Assembly (NCBI GenBank): GCA_001310455.1 | Contig: BAXG01000036.1 | Location: forward strand, 1-63,418 | Length of the DNA stretch: 63,418 nt | Reading direction: 5' to 3' | Origin: Photobacterium sp. JCM 19050 | GTDB lineage: Bacteria; Pseudomonadota; Gammaproteobacteria; Enterobacterales; Vibrionaceae | Part shown: in pieces, positions 8,835-18,320 of the stretch | How positions within the stretch are numbered: the first letter of the stretch is position 1 | How the letters are laid out: every line of letters begins with the position of its first letter | Made by a program: the position numbers and the translations under genes | Notes under the pieces: model-generated | What the model saw: only the letters and a program-made list of their open reading frames with translations | Told to the model about the DNA's origin: nothing | The model's database searches: none

Positions 8835-9837
8835 ATGCGCATTCTGGGTATCGAAACGTCCTGTGATGAAACCGGCGTTGCGATTTATGACGATAAAAAA
8901 GGCTTACTGGCACATCAGTTATACAGCCAGGTAAAGCTACACGCAGATTACGGCGGTGTGGTGCCGGAACTGGCATCCCGCGATCACGTTAAAAAGACCA
9001 TTCCTTTAATTAAAGCAGCTTTGGCGGATGCCGGCCTCACTTCTGATGATATTGATGGTGTTGCCTATACCGCCGGTCCGGGTCTGGTTGGTGCGTTGCT
9101 CGTTGGCGCGACCATTGGGCGCAGCCTGGCTTATGCCTGGAATGTACCTGCTGTGCCTGTCCATCACATGGAAGGCCACCTCTTAGCGCCGATGCTGGAG
9201 GATACACCGCCGGAGTTTCCATTTGTTGCCTTGCTGGTATCCGGTGGGCACACCATGCTGGTGGAAGTAAAGGGTATCGGTGAATACCAGATCCTTGGTG
9301 AGTCTATTGATGATGCCGCTGGTGAGGCTTTTGATAAAACAGCCAAGCTGATGGGGCTGGACTACCCAGGCGGACCACTGCTGTCAAAGATGGCAGAAAA
9401 GGGCACACAGGGCCGGTTTACCTTCGCGTCCGATGACTACTGTGCCGGGGCTGGATTTCAGTTTCTCTGGCCTGAAGACATTCGCTGCGAACACTATTCG
9501 TGACAACGGTGATGATGACCAGACCCGTGCGGATATTGCTTATGCATTCCAGGAGGCCGTGGTGGATACCCTGGTTATTAAATGCCGCCGCGCCCTGAAG
9601 CAATGTGGCATGAAGCGCCTTGTGATAGCCGGTGGTGTCAGTGCCAACCGTGCACTGCGACAGGGGCTGGAAAGCCTGATGGAAAAGCTGGGCGGTCAGG
9701 TTTATTACCCGCGCACTGAGTTTTGTACTGACAACGGTGCCATGATTGCTTATGCCGGTATGCAGCGACTGAAAAACGGAGAAAGTGTTGGCCTGGCTGA
9801 GCTAAAAGCTACCCGCGCTGGCCTATCGATCAGTTGA
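8835..9837 (+). CDS. tsaD: tRNA N6-adenosine threonylcarbamoyltransferase TsaD, frame broken once
   Basis: Catalytic ASKHA-fold subunit of the t6A37 tRNA modification complex (with TsaB/TsaE, using TsaC product). [14 protein letters not shown] opens the protein. The metal site HHMEGH (about residues 111-116) and the C-terminal [10 protein letters not shown] loop are present. The frame breaks near 9426: GRFTF should be followed by PRPMTT and then [14 protein letters not shown]. Two bases are missing, apparently CCC read as C; one extra base is the alternative. Repaired length is 334, normal for the family. The start at 8835 is preferred over an upstream TTG at 8802. Confidence 0.94.
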
Positions 9838-9896
9838 AGCCAATCGCAGAATCTGAAACTGCGTAATAGCAGAAAGGCTGATTTGCTGAATGATCC

Positions 9897-9927
9897 GAAA
9901 CCGTCCGAAAGGGCGGTTTCTGTTTTT
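9897..9927 (+). terminator. Terminator after tsaD
   Basis: Ten-pair stem (GAAACCGTCC/GGGCGGTTTC, one G-T) with a GAAA loop, followed by TGTTTTT. Confidence 0.85.
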
Positions 9928-10026
9928 AGGGAGCCGGTAACGGGAACGGAAGGCTCTGTGAAGAGCAGGAGTCAGAAATAGAGCCCGGAACCAAACCCAG
10001 CACCCAGAACTCTACATTACCCGTTC

Positions 10027-10668
10027 CTAGTGCTTTTCCCCTTTCTCCGCCGATTTGCTCTCATCGTCCTGCCGGATTTTCTTATTCCAGATTTTGCTCT
10101 CAGTGCCTTCAAACAGTCGGCGGATGTTGTCCTGGTGGCGGAAGATAATCAGGCAGGCCAACATAGCGACCGGCATGGTGAACTGGGGCTTAACCAGCCA
10201 GGTAAAGAGTGGTGCAAGGAGGGCTGTGACAATCGCTGCCATTGATGAGTAGCCAGAGAGCAGCAATACCAGCAGCCAGGAACCAATCAGCATACCGGTA
10301 AGATCAAGGCCGATGGGGGCCATCGCTCCCAGGGCTGTGGCAACGCCTTTGCCGCCGCGGAAATGGAAGAAAATAGGGTAGATATGGCCAAGGCACGCTG
10401 CGATAGCGATAAGACCGAGCATAAAAGGGTTGATGCCAATCAGGTAACCGACCCAGACCGGGATCATGCCTTTAAGGATGTCGCCGACCAGTACAAGAAC
10501 CGCTGCCAGACGGCCACCGAGGCGAAGTACATTGGTTGCACCGGGGTTGCCAGAGCCATGTTCGCGAGGGTCGGGCAGGCGGAAAAGACGGCAGATCAGC
10601 ACTGCACTGGACACCGAGCCCAACAGGTATGCGCCAACAATAAATAAAAACGATAAAGGCTCATGCAA
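10027..10668 (-). CDS. plsY: Glycerol-3-phosphate acyltransferase PlsY
   Basis: Integral membrane enzyme that moves an acyl group from acyl-phosphate to glycerol-3-phosphate, the first step of phospholipid synthesis in the PlsX/PlsY route. It has 213 residues and about five membrane helices. The three cytoplasmic motifs are visible: GSGNPGATN (motif 1), FRGGKGVAT (motif 2), and a weaker third near [13 protein letters not shown] charged tail ([11 protein letters not shown]) ends the protein. It is divergent from folB, as in E. coli, where ygiH and folB are neighbours. Confidence 0.96.
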   Translation of the reverse strand: MHEPLSFLFIVGAYLLGSVSSAVLICRLFRLPDPREHGSGNPGATNVLRLGGRLAAVLVLVGDILKGMIPVWVGYLIGINPFMLGLIAIAACLGHIYPIFFHFRGGKGVATALGAMAPIGLDLTGMLIGSWLLVLLLSGYSSMAAIVTALLAPLFTWLVKPQFTMPVAMLACLIIFRHQDNIRRLFEGTESKIWNKKIRQDDESKSAEKGEKH

Positions 10669-10922
10669 CTGTCCGGAAAACTTAACTTTCTCTGTAAAGT
10701 TGATGCAACAACACCGGTGAGATATGCGGCTATCGTGCCGGGCGTAACTTGCTATAGTCTGCGCTCAAACCTTGCCGGATGGCGTTTACTGAAACGCAGC
10801 CCCAGCGCATTCAGACTACTCTAACGGTTTCAGAATACACATAAAATGGCCGTTAGGTGAGAGATAGTACGCGTTTTTGCTCACAAGGGGTATCCGACCT
10901 GTAACAGAATTGGCGTAAGAAC

Positions 10923-11275
10923 ATGGATACGGTATTTATCGAACAACTTGAAGTCATTATGACCATTGGTGTCTATGACTGGGAAAAGACCATCAAGCAA
11001 AAGCTGGTGCTCGATATCGAAATGGCACACGACAACCGCCCGGCTGCGCAGTCGATGATGTGTCCCTGGCGCTGGATTATGCCACCGTCAGCGAGCGCGT
11101 AACGTCGTACCTTAGCGAGCAGCCTATCGAGTTGGTTGAGCGCGTGGCAGAAGAGGTGGCTTCTCTCATAATGACTGAATTCGGTGTCCCCTGGATTCGG
11201 GTACGCGTTGCCAAACCGGGTGCCGTTGTTAACGCCCGTGCCGTGGGTGTCACTATTGAGCGAGGTAGCAAGTGA
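10923..11275 (+). CDS. folB: Dihydroneopterin aldolase, frame broken once
   Basis: Cleaves 7,8-dihydroneopterin to 6-hydroxymethyl-dihydropterin in folate synthesis. The N-terminal part reads MDTVFIEQLEVIMTIGVYDWEK, with the conserved IGVYDWE substrate segment. The frame is lost near 11054, where QSDDVSLALDYATV is expected; one G of a GG pair is missing. The C-terminal part (ERVAEEVASLI, VRVAKPGAV) then continues to the stop. Repaired length is 117 residues, typical. It overlaps the folK start by 4 nt, so the two are co-translated. Confidence 0.93.
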
Positions 11276-11766
11276 CCCAGGTTCTTATCAGCCTTGGCTC
11301 CAACATCAACAGGGAATTCCACATCCGTGAAGGCGTGAAAGCGCTGGCTGCAATCGATCCCAATATGCGTTGTTCCCGGATTTTTGAAGCTGAACCGGTG
11401 GGGTTTGAAGGCCCGAATTTTTATAACTGTGTGGTGGAAATACACACGGATAAGCCGCTGGCTGAGTTTGCCGCTGATCTTCGCAGCATTGAGGCGCGCT
11501 GGGGCAGGGAGCGTGACGCCATTAAGTTTCGCGACCGGACGCTGGATTTGGATCTGCTCACCTTTGGCGATCTTTGCCAGGAAGCCAACCCGCCGCTGCC
11601 GCGCAGCGATATCTACAAGTTTGCTTTTACCCTGTGGCCGCTGGCGGAAATGCTTCCTGACCAGCCGGTGCCGGGTGATGGCCGCACTTATGCCGAACTA
11701 TGGAAGGCATTCGACAAAGCGCAGGCACTTTGGCCTGTCGACCCCGGGTTTATCGAGGAAAACTAA
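11272..11766 (+). CDS. folK: 2-amino-4-hydroxy-6-hydroxymethyldihydropteridine pyrophosphokinase
   Basis: Transfers pyrophosphate from ATP to hydroxymethyl-dihydropterin, the step after FolB. It has 164 residues with the LISLGSNI N-terminus, a central RWGRERDAIKFRDRTLDLDLL signature holding the Mg-binding Asp pair, and LPRSDIYKFAFTLWPLAE. The His/Pro positions of the usual LPHPR motif are replaced by LPRSD; this is seen in some family members and may mark the alternative FolK branch. GTG start at 11272 overlaps the folB stop. Confidence 0.92.
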   Translation: MTQVLISLGSNINREFHIREGVKALAAIDPNMRCSRIFEAEPVGFEGPNFYNCVVEIHTDKPLAEFAADLRSIEARWGRERDAIKFRDRTLDLDLLTFGDLCQEANPPLPRSDIYKFAFTLWPLAEMLPDQPVPGDGRTYAELWKAFDKAQALWPVDPGFIEEN

Positions 11767-11769
11767 CCA

Positions 11770-12570
11770 ATGAGTCACATTGAAGCATTCTGGCTGGCAC
11801 TTATTCAGGGCCTCACCGAATTCTTACCTATTTCCAGCTCCGCTCACCTAATTTTGCCTTCTGAGGTACTGGGATGGCCCGACCAGGGGCTGGCATTCGA
11901 TGTTGCCGTTCACGTCGGCACCTTAATGGCCGTGGTACTCTACTTCCGTGCGGAAGTAGTGACATTGCTCAAGGCATTTTTTGCTTCTTTCAGTGGAGAT
12001 CGTTCTCCGGAAGCCAAGCTGGCCTGGATGATCGCGTTGGCAACCATCCCGGCCTGTATCTTTGGCCTTCTGATGAAGGACTTCATTGAGATTTACCTGC
12101 GCTCCGCCTATGTCATCGCGACAACTACCATTGTTTTTGGCTTGTTGCTTTGGTGGGTAGACCGCAATGCCAAACTGGCAGATGACGAATATCAGTGTGA
12201 CTGGAAAAAAGCGCTGTTTATCGGTATTGCTCAGGCGTTGGCAATGATCCCGGGGACATCCCGCTCCGGAGCGACCATGACAGCTGCACTTTACCTCGGT
12301 ATGACCCGTGAAGCGGCAGCCCGTTTCTCTTTCCTGATGTCTATCCCGATTATCCTTTTGGCTGGTGGTTACCTTGGCATGAAGCTGGTGACCGGCTCTG
12401 AGCCTGTAGACTGGATGGCACTGGCTATTGGTATTGTGGTGTCCTTTATCAGCGCCTATATCTGTATCCACTACTTCCTGAAGCTGATTTCCCGCATGGG
12501 CATGACCCCGTTTGTAATTTACCGCATTCTGTTGGGTGTTGGGCTGTTTGTGATGCTAGCGATGCGCTAA
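11770..12570 (+). CDS. uppP: Undecaprenyl-diphosphatase (BacA/UppP)
   Basis: Recycles the lipid carrier of peptidoglycan and O-antigen synthesis by dephosphorylating undecaprenyl pyrophosphate; over-expression gives bacitracin resistance. It has 266 residues and seven to eight membrane helices. The two catalytic regions are intact: the [14 protein letters not shown] motif near residue 15 and [14 protein letters not shown] near residue 160. It starts 3 nt after folK, giving a folB-folK-uppP operon as in E. coli relatives. Confidence 0.97.
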   Translation: MSHIEAFWLALIQGLTEFLPISSSAHLILPSEVLGWPDQGLAFDVAVHVGTLMAVVLYFRAEVVTLLKAFFASFSGDRSPEAKLAWMIALATIPACIFGLLMKDFIEIYLRSAYVIATTTIVFGLLLWWVDRNAKLADDEYQCDWKKALFIGIAQALAMIPGTSRSGATMTAALYLGMTREAAARFSFLMSIPIILLAGGYLGMKLVTGSEPVDWMALAIGIVVSFISAYICIHYFLKLISRMGMTPFVIYRILLGVGLFVMLAMR

Positions 12571-12595
12571 AGAGTGGCGAGTTCAAAGATGTGAG

Positions 12596-12622
12596 GGGCG
12601 AGTTTATAACTCGCCCTTTTTT
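12596..12622 (+). terminator. Terminator after folB-folK-uppP
   Basis: Nine-pair perfect stem GGGCGAGTT/AACTCGCCC with a 3-nt loop and six T. Confidence 0.92.
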
Positions 12623-12658
12623 CATGTTTTGGAAAAGCAATTACCAGCATAGAGACAG

Positions 12659-13060
12659 TTAAGGAGTGTGGAGCAGCAGCATAGTCCAAAGAGATACTAT
12701 ACATGTCACAGAAGCTCCGAAAGCTAACATACGGTGAGGAACATGGTTGTAGGTGATATGTATCCAGGCCTGCGCGACTCGGCTAAGTACAAATCCAAAA
12801 GCCAGAAGTACAAAAGGTGTACTCTGTACACCCTGAGTGATTATCAGAATTGCGACTATGTAAAACAGCACGGGTACTTCAAACAGATTGGCATAGCATC
12901 GGGTTGTTTTAATTACTGCCTCCGGCACGTCACCTCCTTGCATCAATACCAGGAATTCCTTCTTCATGTCCCCCGTCCTAATTGCCCGGATACGAGCTCT
13001 GAGAGCAATAAATCCAGTCCAAACAGTCAGTAGTACCATTGCAAACATTGCATATATCAT
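12659..13060 (-). CDS. MAPEG family membrane protein
   Basis: Protein of 133 residues with four hydrophobic segments, of the MAPEG superfamily (membrane-associated eicosanoid and glutathione metabolism; bacterial members are mostly uncharacterised). The ALRARIRAIRTGD segment after helix 1 and the CYANLFEVPVLFYIV motif of helix 2 identify it. The open frame runs upstream to 13225, but the ATG at 13060 is preceded by AAGGAAG with a 6-nt gap and begins the first helix. It is divergent from a TetR regulator, which probably controls it. Confidence 0.85.
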   Translation of the reverse strand: MIYAMFAMVLLTVWTGFIALRARIRAIRTGDMKKEFLVLMQGGDVPEAVIKTTRCYANLFEVPVLFYIVAILIITQGVQSTPFVLLAFGFVLSRVAQAWIHITYNHVPHRMLAFGASVTCIVSLWTMLLLHTP

Positions 13061-13151
13061 CAATAGCTTCCTTGCTTGAAAAGTGAGCTTTGATGTTATA
13101 GGTAATCTATATATGATAAAGAACATATTTTGAGCTAATTTGGTCATCGAC

Positions 13152-13810
13152 TTGCCATATTCAAAAGCCCATAAGGCACAGACGCGAGAGAAGATTCTAT
13201 GTAGTGCTTGGGAGTTATTTTCCAACCGAGGATTTATGAGTGTGACCGTTGATCAGGTGATGATGCACTGCAGCCTGACACGAGGGGCTTTTTATGCCCA
13301 TTTTGAAAGTAAGGCTGAGTTGTATAGGGCGTCATTGCTTTGGTCACCATCGAATAGTCATTTAGCCAGAGAGAAACCGGAAGACGTCGACAATGTTGAA
13401 TGGCTAGTGTACCTGTTTGATCAGTACCTGAGCCTTGAACATGTCCGGGGACAACGCCCATGTCCGCTGGCCTTTCTGGCTACTGATGTTGCTTCTAGAG
13501 ATACCCAAACGCAAAAAATATATGCCGAGATTTATATGCGGGTGAACCAGAAAATCGAGAGCCTTCTGAAAAAGGCTCAGCTTCAGTGCTCAAGTAATGG
13601 CGGCGTAGCTCACTGACGTCAATGATGATTGGTGCAGTTGCAGTAGCCCGTAACATCCAGGAGGATTTTGTTGCTGAAGAGATTCTCAGCGCATGTAGAG
13701 AGCAGATCGTGGGTATTCTGCACTCAGAAAACCCCGGAAATGAAATCAAAAAGCGACGTGTACGTTCAAGCCAATGCCCTAGCCACCGCCTCTGCACGCT
13801 GGATACCTAG
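13152..13810 (+). CDS. TetR family transcriptional regulator, frame broken once
   Basis: Helix-turn-helix repressor. PYSKAHKAQTREKILCSAWE begins the DNA-binding domain, and TVDQVMMHCSLTRGAFYAHFESKAELY (about residues 30-57) is the HTH. The frame is lost between 13596 and 13614 by one base; the C-terminal ligand-domain helix MMIGAVAVARNIQEDFVAEEILSACR follows in the next frame. Repaired length is about 219. No ATG fits the start; TTG at 13152 gives the family's usual MPYSxxHK opening, with TTG at 13140 the alternative. The tail overlaps the end of convergent cca by 45 nt. Likely target: the adjacent MAPEG gene. Confidence 0.8.
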
Positions 13811-14983
13811 CTGCTCCTTAATTTGAGCCCCTTTAAACCCGGCTTCAACAATAGGTTTAACCTGTACGCACTGAGCAGCATCAAATGCAGCAAGCAGGCG
13901 ATTAGCTTGCTCGTAAGGTTCATTTTCAAACCCGGTTCGGCCTTGGTAATCCGCCCGGCAGGTGTCAGCCAGGATTTTTAACCGCTCCGGTTTGCGCCAG
14001 GCATCAATGCGGTCGAACACTTTTATAAAGGTTGAGGGTTTGAGCTCAAATGCCCGGTGGACGTTGCTGTGTTCGGCGCATACTACCAGGGCTGCATCAC
14101 GGAAATCATTGCTGATACGAAGTCGCTCGCAAAGTTCGCGGATAACTTTCTGGCCGGTCTGGCAGTGCATTTTATGGCTTGGCCATTCCGCTTCAGGGGT
14201 TTTAGCTTTGCCAAGGTCGTGTACCTGGGCGGCAAAGCGCACCAAAGGATCCTTGCTGATTTCAGCCGCCCGGGCTGCCACCATGATGGTATGGATACCG
14301 GTATCAATTTCAGGGTGCCACTTTTCAGGCTGGGGGACACCGTACAGGGCGTCGATCTCAGGAATAACAAATTTGAGCGCGCCGCAGTCACGTAATACCT
14401 GCAAAAAGACCTCTGGGTTGTCATAGCTGAGGGATTTTTCCCACTCTTTCCAAACCCGCTCCTGCGTAAGGGTCGTGAGCTCGCCGCTTTCGGCAATCTT
14501 TTGCATCAGGGTCATGGTTTCCGGTGCGACGGTAAAACCAATAGATGCAAACCGGGCTGCAAAGCGGGCAACACGCAGTACCCGGAGGGGATCTTCAACA
14601 AATGCCGGAGAAACATGGCGAAGGATCCTTTTTTTGAGATCCGACTGACCGCCGTAGGGATCTACCAACGTACCGTTTTCATCCATAGCAATGGCGTTGA
14701 CAGTCAGATCCCGGCGAAGGAGATCTTCTTCCAGTGTGACTGACGGAGCAAAATCGCAGACAAAGCCGGTATAGCCGGAGCCTTCCTTGCGTTCCTTACG
14801 GGCTAGGGCATGTTCTTCATGGGTATCCGGGTGGAGGAAAACCGGGAAAGACTGGCCGACCTGCTGGTAACCGAGTGATTCCATGGTCGCGATGTCGCTG
14901 CCGACAACCACCCAGTCACGGTCTTTTACATCCAGTCCCAACAGTTGATCGCGGACGGCGCCGCCTACCAGATACCTTTTCAT
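13766..14983 (-). CDS. cca: CCA tRNA nucleotidyltransferase (multifunctional)
   Basis: Adds or repairs the 3' CCA of tRNAs. The nucleotidyltransferase head carries YLVGGAVRDQLLGL and the DRDWVVVG metal site at the N-terminus, then EDLLRRDLTVNAIAMD and EDPLRVLRVARFAARF. A C-terminal HD phosphohydrolase domain (VHDLGKAKTP, about residue 255) marks the long proteobacterial form with phosphatase activity. At 405 residues it is complete. It lies next to gspA/ygiM, as in Vibrio; the frame is intact. Confidence 0.97.
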   Translation of the reverse strand: MKRYLVGGAVRDQLLGLDVKDRDWVVVGSDIATMESLGYQQVGQSFPVFLHPDTHEEHALARKERKEGSGYTGFVCDFAPSVTLEEDLLRRDLTVNAIAMDENGTLVDPYGGQSDLKKRILRHVSPAFVEDPLRVLRVARFAARFASIGFTVAPETMTLMQKIAESGELTTLTQERVWKEWEKSLSYDNPEVFLQVLRDCGALKFVIPEIDALYGVPQPEKWHPEIDTGIHTIMVAARAAEISKDPLVRFAAQVHDLGKAKTPEAEWPSHKMHCQTGQKVIRELCERLRISNDFRDAALVVCAEHSNVHRAFELKPSTFIKVFDRIDAWRKPERLKILADTCRADYQGRTGFENEPYEQANRLLAAFDAAQCVQVKPIVEAGFKGAQIKEQLGIQRAEAVARALA

Positions 14984-15093
14984 TTTCAGCCTGTCTCAGT
15001 CGCGTAGTTAGGGGCTTTATCCTTTACAATACATAGCCCGCCATTTACTTTGGTGCCATCATGATACACTGGCACGGTAACTAAACCCCAGCA

Positions 15094-16763
15094 ATGTACC
15101 AGCATTATTTCGGCTTTAACCAGCCGCCGTTTTCCATTGTCCCCAGCGGGAAGTGTTACTTTCTCAGTACCCGCCACCGGGAGGCATTGAGGCACGTGAT
15201 GGCCGGCCTGAACGAGGGCGGAGGCCTGGCGCTGCTGACCGGAGAGGTCGGCACGGGGAAAACCACCACATTACGAGCGCTGCTTGAACGCCTGCCGGAA
15301 GGCAGTGACGTAGCGCTGATCCTCAATCCGACGCTGGATGCAACCGGCCTTCTCGAAGCGATCTGTGACGATCTCAGTGTCAGCTATGAACGGGATGGCG
15401 GGCTGAAAAGCCGCTATGACGCCCTTTACCAACGCCTTATCGATAACCATGCGAGCGGTCGGCTGACTGTTTTGTTAATTGATGAAGCCCAGCACCTTGC
15501 GCCGGAAGTGCTTGAGCAACTTCGCCTCCTGACCAATATCGAAACCTACTCTCAGAAATTGCTGCGGGTGATCCTTATCGGCCAGCCAGACTGCAACAGC
15601 TTTTGCGCCAGCCGAGGCTCCGTCAGCTTGCCCAGCGTATTACGGCGCGCTATCACCTGTTGCCGTTGGCCGGGAATGAAGTGGCAGACTATATCCACTA
15701 TCGCTTGAATCAGGCCGGGGGCAGCGCAACGTTGTTTTCGCCCGGTGCGGTTAAAACCGTTGCGGCCAAAACCGGCGGGATTCCGCGCCTGATTAACCGG
15801 GTTTGCGATACCGCTCTTTCTGAGCTTGCCCGCCAAGGTGGGGCGCAGGTCAGCCGGAATTTGGCGTTGGCAGCCTGCCGTGAAGTATTGGACTGGGATG
15901 CCGTCCCGGCAAAGAACGGCGCAACGCTTATCTGGCTTGGCCTTGCCACCGGTATTGCACTGGCGGCCGGGCTGTATTTGTCACTTCCGCACCTTCTCCC
16001 ACAGCCTGTGGAGACAGCGCCGAAAGAAACGGTTTCGGTACAGCGGCTAGTTAAGTCTGAGCCAGAGCCGCAGCGGGTTGCACCAATGCCCTCGCTGACA
16101 GATGTCATCAGACCGCTGGCGCAGCAAAGCCGCTCGGCTGCCGGTGCGATGAAAACACTCTATGCGCTGTGGGGTTTTGATGTGGATACGGTTGATGCAT
16201 CGTGTGAAAGTGCAGGCCGGGCAGAGCTTGCCTGTTACCGCAAATCCCTGCCGCTTGAGCGCCTTGCGACACTAAACCGCCCGGCGCTGGTGGAGCTGTC
16301 GCTGCCCGGTGAAATCCCTTTCTATGCGGTACTGTACCGACTTGGCAGCAACACAGCCCAGATACTGATGGATGGTAAACGCGTAGAGTTACCAAGAAGC
16401 TGGCTGGCTGAACATCTTCGGGAAGAAGCCCTGCTGCTCTGGCAGCCGCCCTACCGACAGCAAACCCTGAAAGCCGGACAAAAAGGCGATGCGGTGCAAT
16501 GGCTCGACAGTCGCCTGCAGTTAGCTTCTGGCGAGAATTACCCAGTTGAAAGCAACTTCGAGCTGGCGGTCAAAAACCGGGTTGAAGCTTTCCAATCCCG
16601 AATGAATCTGAATGCTGACGGTATTGCCGGCCCAATGACGCTGATGACGCTGCAAGCGATGGTTGGCCAGAATGGCCCGGTGCTTTTGGGTAAACAAAAC
16701 CCGTTAAAAGAGATACCCGGAAAAGAAATCGGGGAGGGGAACAATGTCCCAGCTGTTTACTGA
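15094..16763 (+). CDS. gspA: ExeA/GspA-type AAA ATPase with peptidoglycan-binding domain, frame broken once
   Basis: Inner-membrane ATPase that, with GspB/ExeB, helps place the type II secretin in the cell wall (known from Aeromonas ExeAB). The AAA domain has Walker A GEVGTGKTTT (about residue 50) and Walker B VLLIDEAQHL. A membrane helix lies near residue 290, and a C-terminal PG_binding_1 domain (GQKGDAVQWLDSRL, ADGIAGPMTL) closes the protein. The frame breaks near 15590, where GQPELQQLLRQPRLRQLAQRI is expected; one A is missing. Repaired length is 556. It overlaps gspB by 20 nt, so the two form a two-gene operon away from the rest of the gsp genes. Confidence 0.9.
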
Positions 16764-17526
16764 TTTAACGTCGTCTCCGGACTCCCCAAAGGCCACATCC
16801 TTTGGCCAGCCTTCAGACACTCTGGGTATGGGACCAACTGCTTCAGTATCACATCGTCGCTGGCCGCTTGTTCTGGCAGCGATTGTCTTGCCTTCGGTGA
16901 TTGCTGGCAGTGCATTTTTCTTGTTCCACTCTCAGGTTGAACAGCCGTCAGCCGAAGCGCCGGTTGAGGCTATGACAACCGCTGCGGTGACTGAACCGGT
17001 TCAAACAACTGAACTTGTGTACCGGATTCTGCCTTACCCGTCTTTCACACTTAAACCGTTGCCGGTTGAAAAGCCGGAGCTGACAGTTAATGCAAAGGAC
17101 GATCCGGCTGAGCTGCTTTCCAACATGCTGAAACAGACTCCGGAGCAACAACCCAGCTCAGGCATGGAAGCCAATGACTTTGACCTGGATAGCCTTCCGC
17201 CGGATCTGGCTCTAAAGCTCAAAGAGGCGCTCAGTGATGACAAATCCCGCACCGCGGATGCCAAACTGGCACGTAATCAGGCCAAGGTGATTCCGTTTGG
17301 AGACCTTCCGGCAGATGCGCAGCTGCGGTTTCCAAAGCTGGATTTCCAGGCGCACCTCTACGGCTCGGAAAAAGCTGCGCGCTGGGTAAAGGTTAACGGA
17401 AAGGAAGTGCGCGAAGGCCAAGAGATTGTACCGGGGGTATTTTTGCTGGGTATCGAACCTAACCAGGTGGTGCTCCAGTTTGAGGACTGGTTGGTAACCC
17501 TGCCGGCTCTGGCAACGGTGGGATAA
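16744..17526 (+). CDS. gspB: General secretion pathway protein GspB/ExeB-like
   Basis: Protein of 260 residues, partner of the GspA ATPase in assembling the type II secretion secretin. It has a cytoplasmic N-terminus (about 1-38), one membrane helix (about 39-60), a Pro/Glu-rich periplasmic linker, and a C-terminal domain with FPKLDFQAHLYGSEKAARWVKVNG and EGQEIVPGVFLLGI that matches the GspB C-terminal domain. The bitopic layout and the overlap with gspA support the assignment. No other gsp genes occur in the window. Confidence 0.87.
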   Translation: MSQLFTDLTSSPDSPKATSFGQPSDTLGMGPTASVSHRRWPLVLAAIVLPSVIAGSAFFLFHSQVEQPSAEAPVEAMTTAAVTEPVQTTELVYRILPYPSFTLKPLPVEKPELTVNAKDDPAELLSNMLKQTPEQQPSSGMEANDFDLDSLPPDLALKLKEALSDDKSRTADAKLARNQAKVIPFGDLPADAQLRFPKLDFQAHLYGSEKAARWVKVNGKEVREGQEIVPGVFLLGIEPNQVVLQFEDWLVTLPALATVG

Positions 17527-17541
17527 CAGGAAATCGGAAAT

Positions 17542-17571
17542 AAAAAACGCAGCCCGAAAGCTGCGTTTTTT
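17542..17571 (+). terminator. Bidirectional terminator between gspB and ygiM
   Basis: Twelve-pair stem AAAAAACGCAGC/GCTGCGTTTTTT with a CCGAAA loop. It serves convergent gspB and the SH3-domain gene. Confidence 0.92.
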
Positions 17572-17586
17572 GTCTCTCTGAACCGG

Positions 17587-18195
17587 TTACATCCAACGGT
17601 CGTTGGTTTTCTTACGGCGCGGGATAATGTGCGGCAGGATAAGGCCCAAAATAAGGCCGGCACCGGCAACCAGGCCACCATAGGTGAACCAGCGCATCAG
17701 CAGGTCATCTTTCTGGGTATCCAGGCGGGCGCGCAGTTCGCGGGTTTCTGCCTGAGAGTCAATCAGCTTCTGGTTGAGGTCAGCGTTGTACTTTTCCAGC
17801 TCTTTGATCTGGCTGTTACGCTGCTCCAGAGATTCCAGCAAGCCTTCTTGCTTGGAATTCGCTTCACCTTCTGCCTTGGCCAGCGCTGATTTCACCTGCT
17901 TCAGTTCGTTCTGAAGGGCAGGCAGGCGCTCTTTCAGGCCAGGCTGACGGGAAATGTACTTGCTGTCTACCCAGCCTTTGCGGCCACGGGAGTCAACGAT
18001 CTGGGTGTAGTCTGACTGGCTGCTCAGTACGGACACTTTTTCGCCGGCATCCACGCTGCCGATAATGCGGTACTGGGTACCCGGACCTGAATGCATGTAG
18101 GTGAACAGGTCTTCAGAGATATAGCGATCTTGAGCAAATGCCCCGGTTGAGACAAAAGCTGCCAGCAGGGTAAACAGGGTTACAAGACGTTTCAC
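17587..18195 (-). CDS. ygiM: TIGR04211 family SH3 domain-containing protein (YgiM)
   Basis: Exported, membrane-anchored protein of 202 residues. A signal peptide (1-21, cleaved at AFA-QD) comes first. A bacterial SH3 domain (about 24-85, including RGRKGWVDSKYI), a long coiled coil (about 90-165), and a C-terminal membrane helix with a basic tail (RRKKTNDRW) follow. E. coli YgiM has the same layout and neighbours cca. The molecular role is unknown; a periplasmic envelope scaffold is inferred from the architecture. Confidence 0.92.
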   Translation of the reverse strand: MKRLVTLFTLLAAFVSTGAFAQDRYISEDLFTYMHSGPGTQYRIIGSVDAGEKVSVLSSQSDYTQIVDSRGRKGWVDSKYISRQPGLKERLPALQNELKQVKSALAKAEGEANSKQEGLLESLEQRNSQIKELEKYNADLNQKLIDSQAETRELRARLDTQKDDLLMRWFTYGGLVAGAGLILGLILPHIIPRRKKTNDRWM

Positions 18196-18267
18196 TTATC
18201 AGCCTTACTAAATTGGGTTCAGATGAGATTTGAACAGATCCTAAAAACTTTACCCTCTAGGTGCAAT

Positions 18268-18292
18268 AAAAGGGAGACATGGTCTCCCTTTT
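18268..18292 (-). terminator. Terminator after pit
   Basis: Eleven-pair stem AAAAGGGAGAC/GTCTCCCTTTT with a 3-nt loop. It lies between the pit stop and the start of ygiM on the minus strand. Confidence 0.8.
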
Positions 18293-18320
18293 TTTGACGC
18301 GAATTTGACGCAGCTAGCGA

